From contig NZ_RBKT01000001.1 of the NCBI RefSeq assembly GCF_003633685.1, forward strand, positions 8,308,001 through 8,372,000: a stretch of DNA of 64,000 nucleotides, in the 5' to 3' direction. Position numbers and translations under genes: made by a program. Source of the DNA: Micromonospora pisi (GTDB lineage: Bacteria > Actinomycetota > Actinomycetes > Mycobacteriales > Micromonosporaceae). The notes beneath the pieces were generated by a model that saw only the letters and a program-made list of their open reading frames with translations, was not told where the DNA came from and searched no databases. This document shows positions 16,974 to 25,081 of this stretch, one piece after another (within the stretch, counting starts at the first letter, position 1; each line of letters opens with the position of its first letter).

Positions 16974-19900
16974 ATGCGCGGGTACCTGGCAGGCGTCGAT
17001 GATCGGACCGAGACCCCAAGCGCCCTGATCGGCCCGGTCGAGGCACCCTCCTCCGGCCAGGTCGAGGCGCCTGCCTCCGACCCGGTCGAGGCGCCCCTCC
17101 CAGGAGTCGTCGCACCGACCATCGCACCTGACAGGCCGCTCGCGGTGTACCCCGCGCAGACCGCACCGACCACGCGTACGTTGCTCGACATCCTCAGCCA
17201 GACCGCACGTCGACATCCGCACGCGCCGGCCGTCGACGACGGGGACACGCTGCTGAGCTACCGGGATCTCGAGGCTCGCGTCGACGAGTTGCGTGAACGG
17301 ATGGTGCTGGCCGGGATCGGGGTAGGGGACCGGGTCGGCGTACGCGCCCCCTCGGGCACCGTCGGCCTGTACGTCTCGATCCTCGCCGTGCTGGCCGCTG
17401 GTGCGGCGTACGTGCCGGTGGACGCGGACGACCCGGACGAACGGGCCGAGCTGGTGTTCACCGAGGCGGACGTGTGCGCCGTCGTCGGCCCGGACGCGAC
17501 ACTCGTCCCGCGCCACGCGCCCGGCGGCGAGGCACGGCGACCCGGTCCCGACGACGACGCGTGGATCATCTTCACCTCCGGATCGACGGGGCGGCCGAAG
17601 GGCGTCGCGGTAACCCACCGCGCCGCGGCCGCGTTCGTTGACGCCGAGGCGGGACTCTTCCTGCTCGACGAGCCGATCGGGCCCGGTGACCGGGTACTCG
17701 CCGGGCTCTCCGTCGCGTTCGACGCATCCTGTGAGGAGATGTGGCTGGCGTGGCGGCACGGTGCGTGCCTGGTCGCCGCGCCGCGTTCGCTGGTGCGTAC
17801 GGGGACGGATCTCGGACCCTGGCTGGTCGAGCAGCGGATCACCATTGTGTCCACAGTTCCGACGCTCGCCACCCTGTGGCCGGTCGAGGCTCTCGACAAC
17901 GTACGGCTGCTCATCTTCGGCGGCGAGGCGTGCCCGCCGGAGCTTGTCGAGCGGCTGGCCGTCGAGGACCGCGAGGTCTGGAACACGTACGGGCCCACGG
18001 AAGCCACCGTGGTCGCCTGCGCCGCCCGGCTGACCGGCGAGGGCCCGGTCCGCATCGGGTTGCCGCTCGACGGCTGGGAGCTCGCGGTCGTGGACGCCCG
18101 GGGCGAGCTGGTCCCCATGGGCGAGGTCGGCGAACTGGTCATCGGGGGAGTCGGGCTGGCCCGCTACCTGGACGTGGCCAAGGACGCGGAGAAGTTCACC
18201 TCGCTACCGGCACTGGACTGGCCGCGCGCGTACCGCAGCGGTGACCTCGTCCGTGCCGAACCCGAGGGGCTGCTGTTCGTCGGCCGGGCCGACGAACAGG
18301 TCAAGCTGGGCGGGCGTCGGATAGAACTGGGTGAGGTCGACGCCGCGTTGCAGGCGCTGCCGGGTGTCGCCGGAGCGGCGGCCGCGGTACGCGTGGCGCG
18401 GCACGGCAACCAGCTCCTGGTGGGGTACGTCGTGCCGGCGGCGGGGGAGGGCTTCGACAAGGCGACGGCGGTGGAGCGGCTGCGTGCCGTGTTGCCGGCC
18501 GCGTTGGTTCCGCTGATCGCCACGGTCGAGGTCCTGCCCACACGGACGTCAGGCAAGGTGGACCGCGCCGCGTTGCCGTGGCCGCTGCCGGAACTGGAGG
18601 CGACCGCGACCGTCCACCGGCTGGAAGGTACCGAGGCCTGGTTGGCCGAGTGCTGGGGCGAGATCCTCGGCGTCACGCCGGGCGGCCCGGACGACGACTT
18701 CTTCGCCGGTGGCGGCTCCAGTCTGAGCGCCGCGCAGCTGCTCACGTTGCTCCGGGACCGTTACCCCGGTGCGTCGGTGAGTGACGTGTACCAGCATCCG
18801 ACGCTGCGCGCACTGGCGCGCAGGCTCGACGAGTTCCGGGTCGCCGAGGCGGTCACCCGCACGGTCCGTCCGACGCCGAGACGTGCCGGTCTCGTGCAGA
18901 CCCTCCTGATGCTGCCGCTCTTCGGCGTGGTCGGGCTGCGCTGGATCGTGGCCCTGGCGACGATCAACGGCGTGCTCGCCCTCTCCGGGTCGTACCCGTG
19001 GGCACCAACGGTGTCCTGGTGGTGGATTCTGGTCGGCTGGCTGCTGGTCGTCAGCCCGCCCGGCCGGATCGCGATCGCGGCCGGCGGCGCCCGACTGCTG
19101 CTGTCTCGTCTGCGACCAGGCAGCTACCCGCGTGGCGGTGGCGTCCACCTGCGACTCTGGGCCGCCGAGCGGCTCGCGACGGCGAGCGGCGCGACCAACC
19201 TCGCCGGCGTGTGGAACACCTACTACGCCCGCGCGCTCGGCGTGAAGATCGCCTCCGCTGTCGACCTGCACTCCATGCCACCGGTGACCGGCATGCTCCG
19301 CCTGGGCCAGGGGGCGGCGATTGAGCCGGAGGTCGACCTTTCCGGCTACTGGGTCGACGGTGACCTCGTTCATATTGGCCGGATCCGGATCGATGCCGAT
19401 GCGAAGGTCGGCGCCCGCAGCACCCTGATGCCTGGCGCGCGGATCGGCAAGCGGGCCGAGGTCGCGCCCGGGTCGTGCGTGCTGGGCTCGGTGCCCGCTG
19501 GGCAGCGCTGGGCGGGTGTCCCGGCGACCCGGTCCGGCAAGGCGGCACGCCGTTGGCCGCAGCGCCGCCCCGATCGGGCCGGCCGGTGGACCCTGGCGTA
19601 CGGGCTGACCTCGCTCGGGCTCGGCTTCCTCCCCATGATCGCGGCGGTACCGGGGCTGCTCACGCTCGGTTGGTTCCTGCGCGGTGCCACCACCCTCCAG
19701 AGCGCCCTTGTTCGGGCGCTGATCGGCGTACCGCTCGCCACCGTGCTGGGGATGGCCACGTACGCACTGCTCATCCTGCTCTTCGTACGGGTGCTCAGCA
19801 TCGGTCTGCGTGCCGGCTACCACCCCGTACACAGCCGGGTCGCGTGGCAGGCGTGGGCGACCGAGCGACTGATGAACCTGGCCCGGGTCGGCCTGTTCCC

Positions 19901-20984
19901 GCTGTACGCCAGCCTGTTCACCCCGGTCTGGCTGCGTGCGCTGGGTATGCGGGTCGGGCGCCGGGTCGAGGCGTCGACCGTGCTCGCGCTGCCCGCGATG
20001 ACCACCATCGGTGATGGCGCCTTCCTCGCCGACGACACCATGGTCGCCTCCTACGAGCTGGGTGGGGGTTGGCTGCGTCTCGGCGCCGCCCGTGTCGGCA
20101 AGCGGGCGTTTCTCGGCAACTCGGGCATGACCGCGCCCGGCCGTGCCGTGCCCAAGCGAGGGCTGGTCGGCGTGCTGTCCGCCACGCCGAAGGGGGCCAA
20201 GGCGGGCAGCTCGTACCTCGGGATGCCGCCGATGAAACTGCCGCGCACGGTGAAGCAGGGTGACCAGAGCCGGACGTTCGAGCCGCCGGCGCGGCTGATG
20301 GTGGCGCGTGCCGCCGTCGAACTGTGCCGGGTCATCCCGGTCATGTGTACGGTGGCGCTCGCCGTCGTGACCCTCGCCGCGTTCGAGGCGCTCACTGCCG
20401 GCTACGGGTACGTCGTCGCACTCGTCGCCAGCGGCGCGTTGCTGCTCGCCGCCGGCCTCGCCGCCGGTGTTGTCGCCGCCTTGGCGAAGTGGCTGCTGGT
20501 GGGTGCTTTCCGGGTACGGGAGCGCCCGCTGTGGAGCGGCTTCGTGTGGCGCAACGAGCTTGCCGACACCTTCGTCGAGGTCCTCGCCGTGCCGTGGCTC
20601 GCCGGTGCGGTCGGCGGCACACCGCTGATGAATCTCTGGTTGCGCGCCCTCGGTGCGCGGATCGGGCGCGGGGTGTGGTGCGAGACCTACTGGTTGCCGG
20701 AGACGGATCTGATCAGGATCGGTGACGGTGCCTCCGTCAACCGCGGCTGCGTCGTGCAGACCCACCTGTTCCATGATCGGATCATGCGCATGGATCGGGT
20801 GACTCTCAGGGAGGGCTCGACGCTCGGCCCGCACGGGATCGTGCTGCCCGGCGCGACGGTGGGGGAGCACGCCACGATCGGGCCGGCGTCGCTCGTCATG
20901 GCTGGTGAGACGGTGCCGGGCGGAAGCCGTTGGCTGGGCAACCCGATCACCGCCTGGCCGGCGGGCAGGACCCGCCGGGGATGA
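16974..20984 (+). CDS. Pls/PosA-like membrane-bound nonribosomal peptide synthetase
   Basis: This 1336-residue single-module synthetase resembles epsilon-poly-lysine synthetase. It has an adenylation domain (about 75-545) with FTSGSTGRPKGVAVTHR, FDASCEEMW, NTYGPTEATV, YRSGDLV, GRADEQVKLGGRRIE and PTRTSGKVDRA. A carrier domain with FFAGGGSSLSAAQ follows (phosphopantetheine serine near 582). From about 640 onward come several membrane helices alternating with left-handed beta-helix-like segments (VHIGRIRIDADAKVGARS, IGDGAFLADDTMVASY, IGDGASVNRGC). There is no ordinary condensation or thioesterase domain. In Pls the equivalent C-terminal region makes isopeptide-linked homopolymers. The amino acid used cannot be read safely here. 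It overlaps the following M1 peptidase gene by ATGA. Confidence 0.88.
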   Translation: MRGYLAGVDDRTETPSALIGPVEAPSSGQVEAPASDPVEAPLPGVVAPTIAPDRPLAVYPAQTAPTTRTLLDILSQTARRHPHAPAVDDGDTLLSYRDLEARVDELRERMVLAGIGVGDRVGVRAPSGTVGLYVSILAVLAAGAAYVPVDADDPDERAELVFTEADVCAVVGPDATLVPRHAPGGEARRPGPDDDAWIIFTSGSTGRPKGVAVTHRAAAAFVDAEAGLFLLDEPIGPGDRVLAGLSVAFDASCEEMWLAWRHGACLVAAPRSLVRTGTDLGPWLVEQRITIVSTVPTLATLWPVEALDNVRLLIFGGEACPPELVERLAVEDREVWNTYGPTEATVVACAARLTGEGPVRIGLPLDGWELAVVDARGELVPMGEVGELVIGGVGLARYLDVAKDAEKFTSLPALDWPRAYRSGDLVRAEPEGLLFVGRADEQVKLGGRRIELGEVDAALQALPGVAGAAAAVRVARHGNQLLVGYVVPAAGEGFDKATAVERLRAVLPAALVPLIATVEVLPTRTSGKVDRAALPWPLPELEATATVHRLEGTEAWLAECWGEILGVTPGGPDDDFFAGGGSSLSAAQLLTLLRDRYPGASVSDVYQHPTLRALARRLDEFRVAEAVTRTVRPTPRRAGLVQTLLMLPLFGVVGLRWIVALATINGVLALSGSYPWAPTVSWWWILVGWLLVVSPPGRIAIAAGGARLLLSRLRPGSYPRGGGVHLRLWAAERLATASGATNLAGVWNTYYARALGVKIASAVDLHSMPPVTGMLRLGQGAAIEPEVDLSGYWVDGDLVHIGRIRIDADAKVGARSTLMPGARIGKRAEVAPGSCVLGSVPAGQRWAGVPATRSGKAARRWPQRRPDRAGRWTLAYGLTSLGLGFLPMIAAVPGLLTLGWFLRGATTLQSALVRALIGVPLATVLGMATYALLILLFVRVLSIGLRAGYHPVHSRVAWQAWATERLMNLARVGLFPLYASLFTPVWLRALGMRVGRRVEASTVLALPAMTTIGDGAFLADDTMVASYELGGGWLRLGAARVGKRAFLGNSGMTAPGRAVPKRGLVGVLSATPKGAKAGSSYLGMPPMKLPRTVKQGDQSRTFEPPARLMVARAAVELCRVIPVMCTVALAVVTLAAFEALTAGYGYVVALVASGALLLAAGLAAGVVAALAKWLLVGAFRVRERPLWSGFVWRNELADTFVEVLAVPWLAGAVGGTPLMNLWLRALGARIGRGVWCETYWLPETDLIRIGDGASVNRGCVVQTHLFHDRIMRMDRVTLREGSTLGPHGIVLPGATVGEHATIGPASLVMAGETVPGGSRWLGNPITAWPAGRTRRG

Positions 20985-22312
20985 ACGCGAAGCACTTCCC
21001 ACCGGGGTCGGTCAGCGGCACCCGAGTGGACCCGTACCTGCCCGACCACGGCAACGTCGGCTACCGGACGACGCACTACGACCTCGACCTGGACTACCGG
21101 ACCGGCCCCGGCCGGCTTTCCGGGCGGGCGACGATCTCCGCGACGACGGACCGCGTCCTGGCGGAGATCAGCCTGGACCTCGGCAGGTTCCGGGTCGACC
21201 GGGTCCTGGTCGACGGCGCGGAGGCCCACTACCGCCATCGTGCCGGAAAGCTGCGGATCCGGCCGGCGATGCCACTGCCCGCTGATACGCCGTTCACGGT
21301 CACGGTGCGATACGCCGGGGAACCCCGACCGATCCCCTCCCGTTGGGGTGACCTCGGGTGGGAGCGGATCGACGACGGTGCACTCGTGGCGAGTCAACCG
21401 ACGGGAGCACCGTCCTGGTTTCCGTGCAATGACCACCCGGGCGACAAGGCCACCTACCGGATCGCGGTGACCACCGGCTCGCGTTACTCCGTCATCGCCA
21501 ACGGCGCCCTCGTCTCACACGAGGCCGGCGCCAACTCGACCAGGTGGGTGTACGAGCAGAACGCTCCGATGTCCAGCTATCTCGCCACCGTCCAAATCGG
21601 ACGGTACCGCCTGGTGGGCTTCGATGCCGGTCCGGTCACTCAGCGCGCCGCCGTACCGTCGCGGCTGCTCACCGCCGCCAGGCACGACTTCGGGCGACAG
21701 TCGGAGATGATGACGACGTTCGAGCGCCTGTTCGGCCCGTACCCGTTCGGGGAGTACACGGTCGTGGTGGTCGACGAGGACCTGGAGGTGCCGGTCGAGG
21801 CGCACGGGTTGTCGGTCTTCGGTGCCAACCATATCGACGGACGGCGCGGGTTCGAGCGGCTCGTCGCCCACGAACTGGCGCACCAGTGGTTCGGTAACAG
21901 CCTGACCGTCGCCGACTGGCGTCATATCTGGCTCAACGAGGGGTTCGCGAAGTACGCGGAGTGGCTCTGGTCGGAACTGTCCGGCGGGGCACCGGCCGGC
22001 GCGCACGCGGCGCAGTCGTGGGCCGTGGTGGCGGCGATGCCCCAGGACCTGCGGGTAGCCGACCCGGGAGTGCGGCGGATGTTCGACGACCGGGTGTACC
22101 AGCGCGGCGCGCTCGCCCTGCACGCCCTGCGCGTGGCCATCGGTGACGAGCCGTTCGTCGCCCTGCTCCGGGAGTGGACGCGGGCGCACCGGCACGCGAC
22201 GGTGACGACCGGAGAGTTTGTCGCCTTGGCGCAGCGCCACTCGGCGCGGCCGCTCGACGGGTTGTTCGCCGCGTGGCTGTACGAGCGGCCCCTGCCACCG
22301 TTGCCGTCCTGA
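20981..22312 (+). CDS. M1-family zinc metallopeptidase
   Basis: This 443-residue aminopeptidase-type protein carries the zinc motif HELAHQWFGN (about 297-306) with the third ligand in NEGFAKYAEW, 18 residues further on. The substrate-recognition loop, usually GAMEN, appears as PVEAHGLSVFG, so its glutamate is retained while the flanking residues differ. It lacks the long C-terminal domain of full-size M1 enzymes. No signal peptide is seen. Translation is coupled to the Pls-like NRPS through ATGA. Poly-lysine producers carry a zinc aminopeptidase that degrades their own polymer, so a self-protection or trimming role is a reasonable inference. Confidence 0.85.
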   Translation: MNAKHFPPGSVSGTRVDPYLPDHGNVGYRTTHYDLDLDYRTGPGRLSGRATISATTDRVLAEISLDLGRFRVDRVLVDGAEAHYRHRAGKLRIRPAMPLPADTPFTVTVRYAGEPRPIPSRWGDLGWERIDDGALVASQPTGAPSWFPCNDHPGDKATYRIAVTTGSRYSVIANGALVSHEAGANSTRWVYEQNAPMSSYLATVQIGRYRLVGFDAGPVTQRAAVPSRLLTAARHDFGRQSEMMTTFERLFGPYPFGEYTVVVVDEDLEVPVEAHGLSVFGANHIDGRRGFERLVAHELAHQWFGNSLTVADWRHIWLNEGFAKYAEWLWSELSGGAPAGAHAAQSWAVVAAMPQDLRVADPGVRRMFDDRVYQRGALALHALRVAIGDEPFVALLREWTRAHRHATVTTGEFVALAQRHSARPLDGLFAAWLYERPLPPLPS

Positions 22313-22396
22313 CCGGCTGCGGTCGTCGTCACGTCCGAATCAGTGGTCGTGCCCGTTGCTGCGGGGCGGCCACAACGTCAGAGAGGTGTCCGGTCC

Positions 22397-22849
22397 GTGC
22401 AGGTCATCGAGTACGCGGAAAGCGCTCACGCCGTCGGGGTGAGCGCGGTGTTGGGGTCGCTCGGCTGGGAGCAGCGGTATATCGACGGGCAGCTCGGCGC
22501 GGTCGCGCGGCTGGCGTTCTCGTCTGACGGGTGCGTCTACGTCGCCACAATGGATGGTCACGTGGTCGGTTACGTGGCGGCGGTGCTGGCACGGTGGAAC
22601 ATGCTGGGCCAGATTCACGGGCTGGCGGTGGATCCCGGCGCTCGTCGAGGCGGCGTCGCCCGGGCGTTGGTCACCGCAGCCGAGGAGCGCCTGCGTTCGT
22701 ACGGTGCCCGTGGCGTACATGTGGACACCCCGGTCGACAACCTGCTTGGTCGGGGTTTCTACGAGGCGATCGGGTTCACGCAGGACTACATCATGAGCCG
22801 TTACTACGCCGATGATCTCGATGGCGTGACGTACGTCCGGTTCTACTGA
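22397..22849 (+). CDS. GNAT family N-acetyltransferase
   Basis: This acetyltransferase of about 150 residues has the CoA-binding motif VDPGARRGGVARALVTAAEE and the C-terminal motif GRGFYEAIGFTQDYIMSRYY. The GTG at 22397 is preferred because GAGAGG lies about ten bases upstream; GTG 22388 is an alternative. It follows the NRPS/M1 pair on the same strand at 84 bp and could modify its product, but it may equally be unrelated. A strong hairpin follows the gene. Confidence 0.8.
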   Translation: MQVIEYAESAHAVGVSAVLGSLGWEQRYIDGQLGAVARLAFSSDGCVYVATMDGHVVGYVAAVLARWNMLGQIHGLAVDPGARRGGVARALVTAAEERLRSYGARGVHVDTPVDNLLGRGFYEAIGFTQDYIMSRYYADDLDGVTYVRFY

Positions 22850-22897
22850 CCGTTTCGTCTCGACCACTGACCTGGCCCATTTATCGAAAGCATGGCG

Positions 22898-22928
22898 GGT
22901 AGCCGGGAGGCGTCATCTCCCGGCTACC
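22898..22928. terminator. Hairpin terminator
   Basis: Perfect 12-bp arms GGTAGCCGGGAG (22898-22909) and CTCCCGGCTACC (22917-22928) surround a 7-nt loop, just after the GNAT gene and before oppositely oriented sequence. It probably ends transcription from both sides. Confidence 0.75.
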
Positions 22929-22943
22929 TCGATCACCGGACCG

Positions 22944-23156
22944 TCAGCCGACTGCGGAAGCCGGGTGGTAGAAGGCACTCGGGTCCTCGGCGAGTGATGC
23001 CTTCACGTGTGCGCTCCACTTGTCGGCGACGACCTCCGGTTTGCCGGCCTCGATGCCGTCGACGGCGAGCCGGACGATCTCGGCCGGGTCGATCCTGTCG
23101 CCGTCGTAGTCGGCCGACGTGTCGGTGTCGGCGGCGCCGAGATGCAGGCCGGTCAT
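22944..23156 (-). pseudogene. C-terminal fragment of a short-chain dehydrogenase
   Basis: Read leftward, this 70-codon frame gives MTGLHLGAADTDTSADYDGD, followed by DPAEIVRLAVDGIEAGKPEV and VADKWSAHVKASLAEDPSAF. This is the pattern of the last 70 residues of SDR oxidoreductases, in which the post-active-site loop is followed by DP-x-VV and EAG-x-x-EVLAD. The Rossmann core and the Ser-Tyr-Lys active site are missing, and upstream sequence is the end of the PhoD gene. It is most likely a relic left by a deletion, and translation is doubtful. Confidence 0.55.
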
Positions 23157-23213
23157 CGCTCGGTGTCCATGTCGTGCCGGACGCGGTGTCGGCCGCGCCC
23201 GGGTCGCCCCACG

Positions 23214-24938
23214 TCACACCCGGTGGGCTCCGGGGCGGCCGTTCTCCACGGCGAACGTGGCGAGCGTGCTCTCGACGGCGTCCGGCCGACTCACCGTGTC
23301 CACCATCCGCAGTTCGGCGCGGAACTCGTCCCGCCCGACGTGGCACCGGACGTAGCCGCGTCGATCGCCGTCGAAGAAGCGGATGTGCGGGTTGTACCGC
23401 ATCATCGGGCCGTAGTAAGGGCCGTAGACCTCGCCGTCGCCGTTGCTGGAGATCGACGTACCGACGATCTCCGTGCCGACCACCGGGGAACCGGGAGTGT
23501 CGAAATCGCGGTGGATGTCGTTGACGAACGTCGAGTGCCAGTCCCCGGTCACCACCACCGGGTTGGGCACCCGGTGGCGTACCCAGGCGTCGGTGAGCCG
23601 GCGCCGGGCCGCCGGAAACCCGTCCCACGCGTCGTGCCACAGCAGGTCGCCTGCGTCCCCGTCGTGGTCGAGACGGCCCATCATCACGTTGCTGCCGAGG
23701 ATGTTCCACCGGGCCGAGGTGTGGGCAAAGCCGTCGTAGAGCCAACGCTCCTGGTCGGTGCCGAGCATTGTCACCGACGGGTCGTCCTGTCCCGGGCACG
23801 CCGGTGCCTCGCCCCAGCCGCACGGCGGCACCGATCGGTACTGCCGACCGTCGAGCAGGTCGAGCTGGGCCAGGCGGCCCCACCGCAGCCGTCGGTAGAT
23901 GCGCGGGCCCTGGGCGCCGGGCCGGGCCGGCGTACGGACCGGCTGGTGCTCGTACCAGGCTCGGTAGGCCGCCAGCCGCAGTGCGGTGATGTCGCCCTCG
24001 TACTGGGAGCGGGTGTTGGCGTAGTCGTTCTGCACCTCGTGGTCGTCCCAGGTCACCATCCACGGAAACGCGAGGTGCGCGGCCTGGAGCTGTGGGTCGC
24101 TCTTGACCAGGGCGTACCGCATCCGCCACTGGTCCAGGTCACGCGGTGCGGCCCGGAGCTGTTCCGGTACGGCGGTGCGGCGGAAACCACCGTCGGCGGG
24201 GATGCCGTACTCGTACACGTAGTCGCCGAGGTGCACCACCAGATCGAGGTCTTCCCGGACCATGTGCGCGTACGACGGGAAGTAGCCCTCGTCCCAGCGT
24301 TGGCACGAGGCGTACGCGAACGACAGCGCCCCGATTCCCGCCGTCGCCGTCGGCGCGGTACGGGTCCGGCCGACCATGGACACGTCGTCGCGGTACCGGA
24401 ACCGGTAGAACCATTCCCGGTCCGGATCCAGCCCGTCGACCTCGACGTGTACGGAGTGCGACAGCTCGGGCAGCGCCCACGCCGTACCGGTGCGGACCAA
24501 CCGGCGGAAGCCTTCGTCGCGGGCAACCTCCCATCGCACACCGACCCGACGGGCCGGCATTCCGCCGCCGGGCTCGTACGGTTTCGGCGCCAGCCGGGTC
24601 CAGAGCACCACCCCCGTCGGTGCCGGGTCGCCGCTGGCGATCCCGAGTGTGAACGGGTATTCCCCACCGCTCGGGCGAGGAGTGGCGGCGGCCCGGTCGG
24701 CCGGCATCTGGGCGAGCGCGGCGGTGCCGGCCACTCCGGCCACCCCGGCCAGGAACCGACGACGATCGACTATGGCGGGTGCTTCGAGATCCACACCAAG
24801 ACGTCTACCGATACGGGACGACCGGCGGGTGGCCGCAAGGTGAGCACGTTCTTCAATTGGTCCGAACGTACGTCCTCGAGCCGCCGCCGGTGGGGCGGCC
24901 GGCCCGGGCCGGCCCGGCGTGGCGGACGGAGTCCGCAT
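23214..24938 (-). CDS. phoD: PhoD-like alkaline phosphatase/phosphodiesterase
   Basis: This secreted metal-dependent phosphatase shows FTLGIASGDPAPTGVVLWTRL near the start of the PhoD N-terminal domain. Catalytic-domain motifs follow: YASCQRWDEGYFPSYAH, VVHLGDYVYEYG, VTWDDHEVQNDYAN, NILGSNVMM, and VVVTGDWHSTFVNDI. A Tat signal, DRRRFLAGVAGVAGTAALA, lies about 60 residues in from the chosen start, so a long N-terminal extension precedes it. An ATG at 24959 is also possible, and a GTG nearer the twin arginines would give a more usual signal. The ATG at 24938 has AAAGGG upstream. Family members release phosphate from diesters such as teichoic acid or nucleotides. Confidence 0.87.
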   Translation of the reverse strand: MRTPSATPGRPGPAAPPAAARGRTFGPIEERAHLAATRRSSRIGRRLGVDLEAPAIVDRRRFLAGVAGVAGTAALAQMPADRAAATPRPSGGEYPFTLGIASGDPAPTGVVLWTRLAPKPYEPGGGMPARRVGVRWEVARDEGFRRLVRTGTAWALPELSHSVHVEVDGLDPDREWFYRFRYRDDVSMVGRTRTAPTATAGIGALSFAYASCQRWDEGYFPSYAHMVREDLDLVVHLGDYVYEYGIPADGGFRRTAVPEQLRAAPRDLDQWRMRYALVKSDPQLQAAHLAFPWMVTWDDHEVQNDYANTRSQYEGDITALRLAAYRAWYEHQPVRTPARPGAQGPRIYRRLRWGRLAQLDLLDGRQYRSVPPCGWGEAPACPGQDDPSVTMLGTDQERWLYDGFAHTSARWNILGSNVMMGRLDHDGDAGDLLWHDAWDGFPAARRRLTDAWVRHRVPNPVVVTGDWHSTFVNDIHRDFDTPGSPVVGTEIVGTSISSNGDGEVYGPYYGPMMRYNPHIRFFDGDRRGYVRCHVGRDEFRAELRMVDTVSRPDAVESTLATFAVENGRPGAHRV

Positions 24939-25081
24939 ACTTCGCCCTTTTAGCTTCATTGGCTGGTCAGGGCTGATTCATCTCTGATTTGATCAAGATC
25001 ATTAGCGTCGGCTCGATCCCCGGACCGAGCGGGGGCACAGCGCGGCCTCGTCGCCCGCTGTCTTTCGAGTTGAGGATCCAC

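Noticed and set aside
18549-21002. Long minus-strand frame over the Pls-like NRPS
   Set aside because: It has no recognisable motifs and is opposite an unmistakable adenylation/carrier protein.
24939-24959. Earlier ATG for phoD
   Set aside because: It has a weaker ribosome site than the ATG at 24938 and moves the Tat signal even further from the N-terminus.
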